A stretch of 64,000 bases of DNA from Sipunculus nudus (taxonomy: Eukaryota; Annelida; Sipuncula; Golfingiida; Sipunculidae): contig CM049318.1 of the NCBI GenBank assembly GCA_026874595.1, positions 51,300,750 to 51,364,749 on the forward strand, in the 5' to 3' direction. Numbering within the stretch: position 1 is the first letter of the stretch; each line of letters starts with the position of its first letter. Below the pieces are notes generated by a model that had not been told where the DNA came from, ran no database searches, and saw nothing but the letters and a program-made list of their open reading frames with translations. This document shows positions 1 to 11,637 of the stretch, piece after piece. The position numbers were made by a program, and so were the translations under genes.

Positions 1-109
1 CTGGTTCCAGTCCGATGGATCCTTGTAGGATGTATCCTAGTCAGACGCTTTATCAATACTGTCGGTTGAAGATATTACAAAGGCCAATAAAAGCATTACA
101 TTTCATATA

Positions 110-430
110 TAAAGTATTTTAAATGTATATACGAAACGTCCTGAAGGGTGAACGGGTGATGGACACAGACCATTCGGGTGATTGGCGACATCATTGGCAT
201 GCATTACAGTCTCATTTTAGTACCACGTACTTTGCAATATTATTGGCATTTTGTTGTCTCTTTGTCTTGTTAGATTTCATGTATAGCATTTTTAATGTAA
301 ATATAAAAACATCTCACAGTTTGAAACGCCATGAAGGATGAACGGCTTATTTACGTGGACCACCCGGCATACTGGCGACAGCATTAGCAAGTATCACAAA
401 CACATTTTTGTATTTAGTATGTGGCATCGT
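110..430. repeat. Diverged tandem duplication, period about 187 bp
   Basis: Two neighbouring copies share landmarks in the same order: a TGAAGGRTGAACGG-like block, GTGGACCA/GGACACAGACCA, CCGGCATACTGGCGACA/CGGGTGATTGGCGACA, then CATTxGCAxGxAT. The shared stretches are in different reading frames, so the 72-codon open frame over the first copy is probably not a protein. Confidence 0.5.
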
Positions 431-694
431 TGCTAAAGTCTATATTGTACTTTCTGTACTGGAACGACAATTGACAAGATGTCATCATGCAAGACAGTCC
501 ATAATTTTATGTGGAATGTGTACAGAACTGAAATATGCGTTCTTTTTTGTTCTTATTCGAATGTAGAGTTAAATGCTCAGTCAATAAGATATGAGTTGTT
601 GATTAAAATGTTTCATATTTTCTGTTAATGAATATCTCTGAGTTAGTGAATTGATCACTTCTTAATTGACATGTTTTATAGATTGCTACTATTG

Positions 695-758
<64 letters not shown>

Positions 759-2327
759 AATATTTCTTAACTCTATAAATATATTTAAGTAAGAAGCACT
801 GCTTGTCTAAGCCATGGCGTAGTAACTGTCCTAGAAACAGTAGGTTAGTCTTTGATAAATATTTTTTTGGTTAACATGAACCAAACACTTTAGTCCAAAG
901 AGACAAAAAAAAAAACAGAGAATAAATAATAAATCTTATTTGATAACCATTCGATTTCGGGATAATAACTATGTTTTTCTTCTCCTTTCTCTTCCTATCT
1001 CTACCTCTCTATCTGTCTCCATCTCAGGTAACCGTACACAAGCATTCTCTCTGTCTCTGTCTGTCTGTGTATGTGTCTGTCTGTGTGTGTGTCTGTCTGT
1101 CCCTCTCTCTCTCTCTCAGGTTATCAAACAGGAATCCCTTTTCTCTCTCTCTTCCTCAATCTTTTTCTTCCCTTAATTTAATATTTCTTTCTCTATCTCT
1201 CTCTCTTCTCTATCGGGGATTACAAAAAGTCGCTTTTAAATGACTAAACACAATCAATCACGAAAAGCAGTTTAGTTAATCACGTTAATCAGACAATCAG
1301 TTGGGGGCCTGGACAGTCGAGTGGTAACGTGCGCAAAAAAAAAAGAAAATTATTAAGAACGATTGGAGCTTGCATTGTGTAATACTTATAAAGATGTATA
1401 GTGTCTGTCGTTTAGTATAAGCTTTAACTGACTGATGATGAGTTTAAAATCGAACGAGTACGAGGCATGTGACGTTATTTGGGGGGTGGGGGTGGGGACA
1501 AACACTCACAAAGGTACAAACAGGATGAGCGCATAATCTCCTAGCAGTGGGCTGCGGGATACAGTTGGTCATCTCAAGCTCATAGCAGCCAGCAAACAGT
1601 AGCGTATCAGGACTGCGAGGCGTTATAATGACAATCTACATGACGTTGACATCACCATGATGACGAGACAATTTCAGTTACCATAGCCTATGAATGGAAA
1701 TTGTACCTTCCCTGTCCTCAGGATATCTCAAACAGATCTTATGCAGAATGCAGGGATTAAATTTTGGGGCGGGTCACTTTATTTTATAAGAGGTGTTGAA
1801 TGGAAAAAAACATAAACACCGAGATACAGGAAGCGTATTAAAATGGATCGGGATCTAGATCCGCATTTTATTCAGACTGATCCATCCAAACAATATTTTT
1901 GGTACCACAAAAGGTAATCGAAATTCAATCCATCTTTTCGAAGAGATGTATCTAACTGACACACGCACACACACATGCACACACGACCGATCACATAACC
2001 CTCGCTACACCTCTCTTGGTGCATTTAACAATTGAGTGACATTGTTTTGTTTAAGATTACGCTTAACATACAAAAGTAGCAAATAATATTATATAAATGT
2101 CACTTCGCTATTGGTTAGCGCCAACCTGGACAAGCCAGACCATTCACAACTCTATTTGGCTCTATTACCACGGGACGGGAATTTTAATAGGACTGTGTGG
2201 CCTGTAATGCGGCTACAAGACGTCACTTGAAGCAATGCCACTTACCCAGCCAAAACGAATGAAGAAAACATAGATCTAGCGAGTAGATACCCTATGGGAG
2301 GATATGCTTCTGTATGTGTTATATGAC
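431..2327. other. Non-coding AT-rich stretch with a (CT)n/(TG)n run
   Basis: No supported gene. 975-1215 is a pyrimidine-rich run of CTCTCT, CTGTCTGT and TGTGTG blocks that gives spurious open frames. The rest holds no structure I can name. Confidence 0.7.
700..757. repeat. (AT)n microsatellite
   Basis: About 58 bp of uninterrupted TA dinucleotides. Similar tracts lie at 3413-3482, 8063-8120, 11214-11260, 14309-14370, 14505-14567 and 35720-35773. Confidence 0.97.
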
Positions 2328-2674
2328 CACAGGCGCTTGAATTGCTATTAGTGTAGATTTCGGTTAGAATTGTTACTTTTCTGGGTCATTTTTTTATAAC
2401 TATTACTTATCTGACATTTTCCGAGCGTATTTCTCACTATTGGTCCATCTCTTTATTATTCACTTAATATTTGTGATAGGCAGACAAGAAGCCTCTGTTG
2501 TTAGGCCCGATATCCGTATCACAAGGGTTCGAGGCTAAATTTGAAGTACTTGCGTGATTGGCTGAACCATTTTACGTCAGCGGAGTCACCATCTGAAGAC
2601 TCCAGTAGTAGCCATATCAACCAATCAGAAAGCGCGTCCTCGGTTGTTATGCCATGGCAATTCAAGCGCCTGTG
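2328..2674. mobile_element. 347-bp MITE with 18-bp TIRs and 7-bp target duplication
   Basis: The ends are CACAGGCGCTTGAATTGC (2328-2345) and its exact reverse complement (2657-2674). ATATGAC flanks both sides (2321-2327 and 2675-2681) as a target-site duplication. There is no coding capacity. A 7-bp duplication and CA...TG ends loosely recall hAT-type elements, but the family is not fixed. Confidence 0.85.
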
Positions 2675-2681
2675 ATATGAC

Positions 2682-3254
2682 TCTGCTATAAGTTCTTACG
2701 CAGTCACTTTTAATTTACATCATCAAATAATCTTTGAACAAACTGGAACCACGCGGAGTACCGTGTGACCGTGTCCGCCGGCGAGGTCCGCCAAATTCTG
2801 GGAACTACTGTCGGTGGTAAAAAATCAAAGACAACGAGTCTTTTCCTGTCAAAACACTTTTGGCTTATTTCTCTTTGCGTATGTCACGGTTTGATGTGCT
2901 CACACTTCATATCAAACGCAGGCTGGGAGGAACCAGGGCCATCAAAACCCTATTTTAATCTCATTTAAACCCATTCTTCTTGAACGAAAACAAGCTCAAA
3001 CTAACCCATTAATCAAAGAAAGTTTATTTAACATAAAAACTACGTTCACCTATATAAATGCTTGGACCGAGTTTTGCAGCCTTTGCCTTCTGTGCAATGA
3101 CATCGCCATCGAGATTATCACAGGAATAGTACCGGAAAATGCCACCAAGCGCCAGCACCCGTACTCCGTAAATATATATACATATATATATAGAAGGTAG
3201 TGTCACCCTCCGATGTAAAGTGCTCTATGGCCTACAAGCTAGGCCAGAGCGGTA
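2682..3254. other. Unassigned sequence with one coding-like fragment
   Basis: On the minus strand, about 3024-3170 reads as an open frame with protein-like composition (LALGGIFRYYSCDN, GDVIAQKAKAAKLG). It has no clear start, splice sites or recognisable family. It may be a gene relic. Confidence 0.3.
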
Positions 3255-3408
3255 TAACTCTGAAGAAAAACAACACTGTTAATTCACAACAGACTGTTTC
3301 ACGGGATGCGACCCGATCATCAGGTGAATTTCCACATTCACCTGATGATCGGGTCGCATCCCGTGAAACAGTCTGTTGTGAATTAACAGTGTTGTTTTTC
3401 TTCAGAGT

Positions 3409-3410
<2 letters not shown>
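3255..3410. mobile_element. Perfect fold-back palindrome, 75-bp arms, 6-bp loop
   Basis: Arm 3255-3329 is the exact reverse complement of 3336-3410; the loop is TTCCAC. The outer ends read TAACTCTGAAG / CTTCAGAGTTA, beside TA-rich flanks and a (TA)n tract. This is consistent with a TA-targeting fold-back MITE. Zero mismatches in 75 bp suggest a young insertion or ongoing conversion between arms. Confidence 0.9.
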
Positions 3411-3468
<58 letters not shown>

Positions 3469-4967
3469 TATAAATATATATATATAAATGGCAATACTTG
3501 GTTATATTCAACTTTTTCTTAAATGTATGTTTTCTCCCTGACATTTAATTGCAAACCTGCCTAATAAGGACACATGGCTGTTATGGACCAATATATGTCA
3601 GTCCCTTTACTGTCCGGATTAGACAGGTTTTTTTCTGTTAATATATACCCATACATAGATATACACATACACCAATACACATACATATATACTCATATGC
3701 ATTTATATACACATGTATACATATATACAATCATGTAATCAAATATATATATATATATATACACTCTAAGAAAAAAGGGTTCCATGTAGAACCCAAGGGG
3801 TTCTTCAGAATGGACTGAGTGGGGAACCTTTTAAGGTTCTAGCTGGAACCTTGAAGGCGGGGTTTTTCTGGAACCTTATAGGTTCCATCTAGAACCTCTT
3901 CCGAGGTTCTGAGAGGAACCCTCCAAGGTTCTTCACGAAGGACTGAGTGGGGACCTTAAAAGTTTCTGGGTGGAACCCCATATGTAGGGTTCTTTATAGA
4001 ACCTTCCATGCAGGTTTATTTTATTAAACATTCTAGGATGTCATATCACACGTTTAGGGCAAATTAATCACACGTCATATATCATTTTTTAAAGGAAACA
4101 TTTTTTTATAGATGATATGAAAATGTATCTCATAGAAAGTGGCTAACTGCAAGGATCATAGCTGAAAAGTTTTATTTATACGTGTGTCCTGAAAATATGA
4201 TAAATTGTTCCAGTTGAAATAAAAACATGTTATTTTTAGAAAAATCTTTTATTAAGTTGTAAAAATCAATTTGTGAAAAAAAAGTGCAAAGGTCAAAAAG
4301 CATTAGCATATGTGTGCACCTAAATAAATATAAATATATAATTTGGCATTTGCGATACAGAGTTCCCAAACACCCAACACAGTTCCGAGTCATTTTCTCA
4401 TAATTAATACTTATACATTCAGATCCCCTTGGAATCATTCAACGTAGAGTCTTTGATACTGCAGGGAAATGTTATGTTTTTGACTGAATAAATTTCAGTT
4501 TCCTTGATATATTCTAACACGGAAACTGCATACTTCGCACTGTCTGTCCTACCCGCACACACACACACACACAAATGGCGACAAGAATGAACATCCATGC
4601 TGACCCTATATGTGTGCTGTTCCTTTGGGTTTGATAGCTGGTGTTCATCAAGAATACATTTCTGATTGTTTACGTGTTCTTAGGTACATGTTTACCTCTT
4701 GTGGCTCAGGGTCCTCTTGTGTAGCAAATCTGTATTGTAAACTTCTTTATTTTACAAAACGAAATATTTAAAGTCGAGGCAGCTTATGATCGACAAACAA
4801 CTGGTGATGCTAAGTGTCTTATACTATGTTTGTATGGCTAGTACAGCTGATACGCTTTAGTGTGTGTGTCTATGTATACAAATCTTCCAACCAAAATGAT
4901 TTTTGGGTATAATCGATGCCCTGTGTGATCAATGATAAACTCCAAAACATCGCGACGGTCGAAATAA

Positions 4968-5045
4968 TCAGTGTTCCGTGTCAACATATCCGTTGATTGC
5001 GTGATGCGTCCTGGGTATGGAGCGGTTAGTGTACGTAGACTCAAC
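4968..5045 (-). other. Exon-like segment ending in a stop (25 codons)
   Basis: Strong acceptor CTTATTTTCCAG at its start. The frame in phase with copy A reads VESTYTNRSIPRTHHAING, then YVDTEH and TGA. Together with copy A it could be the C-terminal tail of a captured gene. No family recognised. Confidence 0.4.
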
Positions 5046-5627
5046 CTGGAAAATAAGAGATGAGATACACAAATAAAAAAGATTAATAAATATTCACACA
5101 TATATTTATAAACCGTTTATTCCTGTCACACAATTGCTCTCACCTATACACAGTGGAGGAAATTATGCAATCTTTATGGTATGCAAACAGTTTTGGTATC
5201 TTACCACTAGTTGTTGAGACTTCATTAAAATAAGTTTCTCGTTTGTCAATTCAGTAATTCCACCCCACCCCCCCACCCCACCCCCTCTCTCTCTCTCTCT
5301 CTCTCTCTCAGAGGAATCATATTGGGAATGTTATTGTTGACAACCTTCTAATATTTTGTGAAGTTTTCCGAAACAACGTTAACGCGTTAAATATTATAAA
5401 CATAGTATATGTGTATTTTTACAACATATAGAATACGTTATTTTCCTTATTTATCTCATTTCATTTATTAACGTCGTTTCGAATTATTTGTAGCCTTCTT
5501 GTAATTATCTGGTTAACATAAACATGATTAACACAATAAAATATCGTTTCTTTCTACTTTGTGATACACAATTCCATGTGCATTTTTAACACGTGTTATG
5601 ATTTAAAATTTCTCTGGGATAACCTAC

Positions 5628-5707
5628 CATGTTATAATCGCCAGCCCTTGTTACAACAATCCTCTCTTCTTTTTTCATTTGCTTTCTCGCTAGCCAGGCA
5701 GATGTAT
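5628..5707 (-). other. Exon-like unit, copy A (80 nt)
   Basis: Bounded by an acceptor-like TTTGTAGTAACCAG and the donor ATG|GTAGGT. Open for 26 codons (TSAWLARKQMKKEERIVV, then TRAGDYNM). It can splice in phase 0 to the exon-like 4968-5045 segment. Lies inside the 3.38-kb element. Function unknown. Confidence 0.45.
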
Positions 5708-6076
5708 CTGGTTACTACAAAGAGAAAGAATGGATTGTGACTTTAGTATATTCTACACTTGGTAAAATTAATTAAAGAACGTCTTCGATGAATGTGTAAT
5801 AAAGCGTGACCACACCTAAAGAGACTCAGGTGAAAGTTTCCAAAAACATAATATAAACATAATACAAGTATAGTATATATGTGTGCATTTGTTTGCGATA
5901 TTTCAACATATTGTAAGTTACCCTATCTGATTCACTTAAATATATCTGTAGGTTCCTCATAATCAGATGTAAATACAGATATAACAAACTTAGATTTTCA
6001 ACTTTGTGATCCACGTCCATGTTCATTATTAACACGTGACACGTTACAATTTAGGAATAACTCTGAAATAACTTAC

Positions 6077-6156
6077 CATGTTATTATCATCAGCCTATTC
6101 AAATGAAAATCCTTTCTTCTCTTTCATTCGCACTATAGCTATCCAGGCAGATGTAT
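6077..6156 (-). pseudogene. Exon-like unit, copy B (80 nt, in-frame stop)
   Basis: Same length, same splice-site layout (TTTGCAGTGACCAG acceptor, ATG|GTAAGT donor) and alignable peptide (TSAWIAIVRMKEKKGFSFE) as copy A. An in-frame TAG follows. The surrounding roughly 250 bp is also duplicated (about 5565-5825 and 6005-6305). Confidence 0.45.
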
Positions 6157-7140
6157 CTGGTCACTGCAAAGAGAAAGTGAAAGAATGGATAGGCGACCTT
6201 TGTAAAGTCTACTCTTGTTAACAATTAGTCAATATAACACCACATTCATTAGAAACACCTTCAGTGAATGTGTAAACAAGCGTGGCCAAACATTGGGAGA
6301 GGCCGTTTTGTTAATAGGCCCCTTTGTTAAACACCCAAATTAAACAATTTTCAAAACGGCGCTCCATTCAGTCCCATATACTGGTTATGTTCAAAATTGG
6401 TTTGGCGATGCGTTCTAACACTCTTTGTATGATAAATGATCTATAGGACAATTAAAAGAAATGACTAAGGATAGGGGAATACTGTAAACACTATACAATA
6501 TGTTGTGAGTGTATATTCCATGTACAATTGCCTGGTTTGTTTATTTTCAGTTACTGAAGACAAATAATGATTTTGTTTTGTAAATGTTGTTAAAAAGCGG
6601 TCATTTTCCTTTTACACCGATAGAACTGTTTCTAATTCTACATGACTAGTATTACTATGAACTGGTATAGACTGCAACAATTCGTGCACGCACAGCATGT
6701 TTATTATCAGCCTTGATCCAAGTTTAGATTAAGTGAACGTGCCGGTAACTTCTTTTGCAGACGGGGACTATAACTGGCAACATTAAGTCACTGGACATTT
6801 AATCTCTAGCCATAAATTCAACATTCTTCACATGAAAATATATTAAACATAGGTCTTACCTCATTATTATTCCCTCTTCAATAGACCAAAACATCCGACC
6901 GTGAACAGTTGATCTCATTAGTTCAAATAGCTTGCGCATGCGCGTCCTAATCATCGGAATATCCAGTCATCACACAGGTTCCATCTCAAACCTTGTATCA
7001 AGTTATCGTCAGGGCACGAACCTCCAAGTGCCAGATGGAACCTCTTTACGGAGAAAAGAGTTCTAGATGGAACCATGGTTCTACCTAGAACCATATGGGT
7101 TCTTAAAAGAACCATCAAGAACCCTTTTTTCTTAGAGTGT

Positions 7141-8059
7141 ATATATATACAGTTAAGCCCGCTTATTGTCATGTCAGTGGTACATGCATGAATTATGATA
7201 ATAACCGGGATGGGACATTATGCGGGCTTAGACATCGATGTCCATTTGAGTCATAGAAGAAGCGTTATGTCTCAAATTATATTAAATAAATCGTCAACAA
7301 AAAGGAAACAGAAACGTTTATGAATATGTTTATTACTTGAAAATTTATTTCCTGTAAGTTTTGTGCCGCATGCCTCACTTACTGACAAAAATCCGGCTTG
7401 TCAACAGAAAGAGACGTATAGCGTCTGGGTCATGAGGTCAACCGCTGGACATATGCAGCACAGTTATAAGGTTATGCGTAGGCAAACTGTTTTACTAAAT
7501 AATCATTTCCCCGACTGTTGCGTCTTATTTCCGGATATCTTATTAATGACTCAAACTTCCATGATCGTCTTTATGATAGGACTGTTGGGGGAGTGGGCAT
7601 TGTCATGCCTTTGTCAACTTTCTGAAGTTTCGCCGCGATTGAGGTTTTTTGACCGGGTGTCTCCTCCAGTGCTCACAAAACCTTTAGCTTTTCGTGGACC
7701 TTTAAGGGGAGCTCGTGCTTCATATCATCTCAGCGAAACATTACCGAGGCGTAAACCCCGGTTTTGCAAAGGCCAGGAGTTCATTATGTACATGAGAAAC
7801 ATCACCCTTGTTAACGTACGAAGAAACGCAATGAACAGGATTACTGTGGTATCTTCAGAAATTTATTAGCTAAGTGATTGGGAGTGACCTGCATGCATAG
7901 CTGCACTTGCAGGCCGCACACAGGTGGGACATGTGATCGTTCGATACGCCTGACCGATTACAGGCTTTTGGCCTCTTTGATCGCCGTGTCGGCGTCTGAT
8001 GTGATATTAACTGCTACCTGGTATCACTGCAAAGGGTTTCAAGGGTGACAATAAACGGG

Positions 8060-8062
<3 letters not shown>
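7141..8062 (+). other. Unassigned stretch with a 168-codon open frame (7363-7869)
   Basis: The longest open frame of the first 11 kb. Its product starts MPHASLTDKNPACQQ and is Arg-rich near its end (GPLRGARASYHLSETLPRRK). No domain, signal peptide or family is recognised, and it could be chance or a repeat relic. Just upstream, TTAAGCCCGC (about 7155) and GCGGGCTTA (about 7223) form a short inverted pair. Confidence 0.25.
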
Positions 8063-8120
<58 letters not shown>

Positions 8121-8127
<7 letters not shown>

Positions 8128-8600
8128 ATTTTGTTTTGCATCCTTCGTTTGCATCATAGGCAAGAAAAAAAAAATATTACGGCAACTATTTATTGATTAA
8201 TATATATCAATACATGCATATTAAAACAAATAGTCCAAATAAAGGGAATGACAAAACACGTTTATTTTTAATACATGGCTTTATATTTTATATCACTGTA
8301 TGTCCTCTATTATTATGTAATAACGTGAGACCCTTTAATATTCACATGGTATTTATCCGACAGACAAATATGTACGCATGCGTGAATGCCTGCGTAAAAG
8401 ATGCTGCACGCCCGCGTGCGCAAACGTTTATTTGTCCGTAAATTTTAGGGGGTGTGGATTGAGGTTATTTTTTTTTTGGTTAATTATTTTTTTGCGGTGG
8501 TAAACGCATCCATTTTTAATGCTTGCCAAACTATGTACTATGTGCGTCTGCAGCACTGAATTTTAATTTCGAACTACGTCACAGTGGCTTACACTCGATA
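8121..8600. other. AT-rich sequence, nothing recognised
   Basis: Short open frames only; no splice-bounded or conserved peptide seen. Confidence 0.6.
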
Positions 8601-8604
8601 ATCC

Positions 8605-8855
8605 TGGTGTCAACAATGCAGGTTCTGTGAACCAATCCTGCGGGTCTTGGGTGTGTGTCATCCCCATTGCTCGGTTTTAACACCAAGGAACCCCCGATAG
8701 GTGCACTCTTAATTGTTTGCATGAGTGAAACACAGCTGTTGGACACAGTGTCCCTGAGTGGTCGCGGACCGTGAAAAATCTCACCGCCTCGGCATAGGTT
8801 CCCGGCTTTGAGTTCTGTGCTTTACCCCCATTCTCCCACGCGAGATTTCGTCTAT
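8605..8855 (-). mobile_element. Degenerate tRNA-derived SINE copy
   Basis: Shares in order with the better copy at 23840-24190: CTGGTGTCAAC, GTGAACCAxTCCTGCGGG, TGGGTGTGT, GCACTCTTxxTTGTTTGCATGAGTGAAACA and ACCGCCTCGGC. The head is at the high-coordinate end. Old and diverged. Confidence 0.6.
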
Positions 8856-11212
8856 GAAGGAGTCAGATCTCTGCCAATCAATGTGCGCACAGCACTATTT
8901 CCTCGCAATTGAAAATTACAATAATTAAGGCAAATAGCAAATATATAATATGCTTCTACAACATCCATTCCAAATATAAACAATAAACGGCATTTGTCCG
9001 TGAAACATATTTTTTTATATTGATAAACCTGCGGACCTATTTGCGGTGTAATATCTGTGGTGAGGTATTGTAAATATAAACAGAAACTTATGAACGTGCT
9101 TCCTTTGATAGTTCACGTGATACAACTGCTGCCCGAATTGTTGAAGACAACAAGGCACGGTGATAGTGATGGGACACTTGTTGTGGTTATGCAAAAGGAT
9201 TAACTGCATGAATAGGAGGATTAACCATTATTGCATAATGAATTAAGACATTAGTCTCAAAGGATCGAGAGTCACATGTTGCTTACATTTACTGATCACC
9301 CAGGTTCGGCGTGGACTGAGTCAAATGTCAGGTCAAACATGCTTTAGTATGTACTTACTGGCAGAGTCATATCATTGGCTCAATAGACCTTGACCCTGTA
9401 CGGAGGTTGCTTTACTAGACCACGGAAGCCGGTCTATGCAAAATGTATACCTTTTACAGGCTTTAACTGTAGTTTTACAAAGGGAATGACACAGCGTTAC
9501 CCTAATTACTGCTCCATTTTGTATCATGCGATGTGTCATTTGACTTGAATTTCCTATCATAGCCTAATTACATTATCCACATAGGCTTATAAATGTAGAG
9601 GAGGTCCAATCAACAGAAACTGAAAAAAAGTAAATATATTGGGTAATAGATATTATTTCAATTGCATTGTTGCTTCAATCACTGCATGCATATCATGCCT
9701 GGCCAATCTACAATCAGAATATTTAGTTAATAATTTACATTGCGTTCTGTTTTTCGTTTTTTTGTTGTTGCTTGCTCCATTAAGCTTATTTATATTTCCT
9801 TTACGTCGCTTACCGTTCCGAAACAACTCGACACATAATATTGGCACAAGTAATCAGACAGATTATTTATGCCAGGTAATGCCCACAACCTTATGTGGAA
9901 AGGGGAAAGGAGCGGGTAGCGTTAAAAACCTGACTCATTGGCATTTTTTATATTAAATAAATGGACTTGGAGTCGTGTCACCAGCCACCACTGAACAGAT
10001 CTTCCAAGGGGTTTCAAAGGGCTGGATCAAATATTGACTGGTCGGTATTATTTCAAATACAAACATTAAAATATCGTGTTTAGCTTGTACTTAAATTGAA
10101 TATATAATTAAATAACCAGTCGGATTGTGCAAACTACCGCCTCTCTTTTCTGCAGCAGCCATTGTAGTGAGAAAAGCGATCGTTAGGTTCGATTGCAACA
10201 CAGGCTCGTCAACAGGATTTGTTAATGGAGTGATATTTGGGCAATTGGGGTTGTACAGGGTCTCATTTTTTTTAAATATCAGGGCATAAAAATAAGCAAG
10301 TAACCTAAGAGGCGACACTTTTTACTTCTCGATTTGGGATGTGGCAACTTTTTTTTCTATAAATTGTGAACATAACAGTTTGACAGGCAGAACACGGTCA
10401 AAAATTGCGAGTACATCTTCTTAACTTAAAATTAATCCAAACCCTAAGCCTTGTACTTCCAACCCAAGTATACCTTAATTATCGACATTCGGGTAGTAAG
10501 CTGCCATTGGGGGTCGGTGAGGAGGGGGCAAATTAGAATTTACATTACAACGGCAATTGCCTTTTGCTTTGGTAATTCTATAATAAATATTTACCTTGTC
10601 CTTGACACACAAAGTCAAGGCCAATGCATCCAGGAATCATCTTCCCCAAATTTGAACAGTGCATCGAGCTTTACCCCCAGCTCTGGTCTACGTGACTTTT
10701 TCTAAAAAGCATGTATTGATAAGAGAGGACTCAGTGTGTTTGCCCGCGCATGAATATATTGTGATCTATTATATTTACACAGCTTTAGTTAAAATATCAA
10801 TTAGAATATCTAAGCTATGGCTACCATTCAAACATTACACATGAACCACTTAATGTATGTTTGCTATGACATACGATACCCTATATGTATTACTAACGGC
10901 GGGTCCTGCCCTTTTGTTCTACTATTGTTTCAACAGATGTCAATGCAGTGCCAATGGACTGTACAAATAGAGCTGAATAAACGAAACGCTGACATTGAAT
11001 TTCTGCACGTATCCCTGTTGATACATAACTGTATTGTTTTTTCCCCTCTTGTTATTCTTTTTTCTGTTATAGTCCCAGTTTTCCCCGGACTATATTATTG
11101 TACCAAGCATAATATAAATGTTTGACAAGGACGCTATACTTATGATAAGAACATGAAAATATATCCAAATTATCAATTTTTTTTTTCAGTCATAAATCAG
11201 TAATAATAAATG

Positions 11213-11213
<1 letters not shown>
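8856..11213. other. No supported gene
   Basis: AT-rich, with short open frames lacking recognisable domains or family resemblance. It is the flank downstream of the channel gene's 3' end. Confidence 0.55.
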
Positions 11214-11262
<49 letters not shown>

Positions 11263-11375
11263 TATACATATTTGTCCACAAAAAGATGTTTATATTTAAC
11301 AATTTATATTTTTTTGTTTTGCAATCCAAAAAGGTAGTGGCAGCCGAAATAAAAAAAATGCCTGCCCTGCGTTCT

Positions 11376-11637
11376 TTATGCCTTTACTTTATCAAAGGAT
11401 GGCTCTTCACGGTAGGCGGCGCCACTTTCGGTTTTTTCCTTGACCTTGACTCGTTTCCACATTAGTAGAGCCAGGAAGTCCACGATCTCGAAGAGGGATA
11501 GTACGCTTGCACCGAGAAGCAGGCCGAGGAACCCTCCGATCTCACTAAGCAGACTCAGAAATCCAAAGGCCACCTGCTGCTTAATTAGTTCATAGTTCAG
11601 CTGTTGGTAGAATACGTCAATCTGAAGAATGTTGTTC
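11376..11637 (-). CDS. DEG/ENaC exon 11 (last palm strand, TM2, C-tail, stop)
   Basis: 262 nt to the TAA at 11376-11378. Encodes DVFYQQLNYELIKQQ, then LLSEIGGFLGLLLGAS and TM2, with the conserved GG, GL and GAS filter residues. The cytoplasmic tail is short and basic, about 30 residues ending DKVKA. No clear AATAAA was found close downstream on this strand. Confidence 0.95.

Larger units (their letters stand above)
3761..7140. mobile_element. 3.38-kb DNA-transposon-like element with 22-bp perfect TIRs
   Basis: The left end ACACTCTAAGAAAAAAGGG (3761 onward) is matched by an exact inverted copy ending at 7140; perfect over 22 bp. Both ends sit in TATATA flanks, consistent with a TA target. Subterminal DNA on both sides (3776-4015, 7015-7118) is packed with GGTTCT/GGAACC motifs. 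No transposase is seen. Inside are exon-like units on the minus strand (4968-5045, 5628-5707, 6077-6156). Alternatively two end fragments could frame unrelated DNA. Confidence 0.7.

Noticed and set aside
940-1243. Open frames rich in Ser/Leu/Val-Cys
   Set aside because: Products of (CT)n and (TG)n low-complexity DNA.
3200-3487. 95-codon open frame
   Set aside because: Consists of the perfect palindrome followed by (TA)n.
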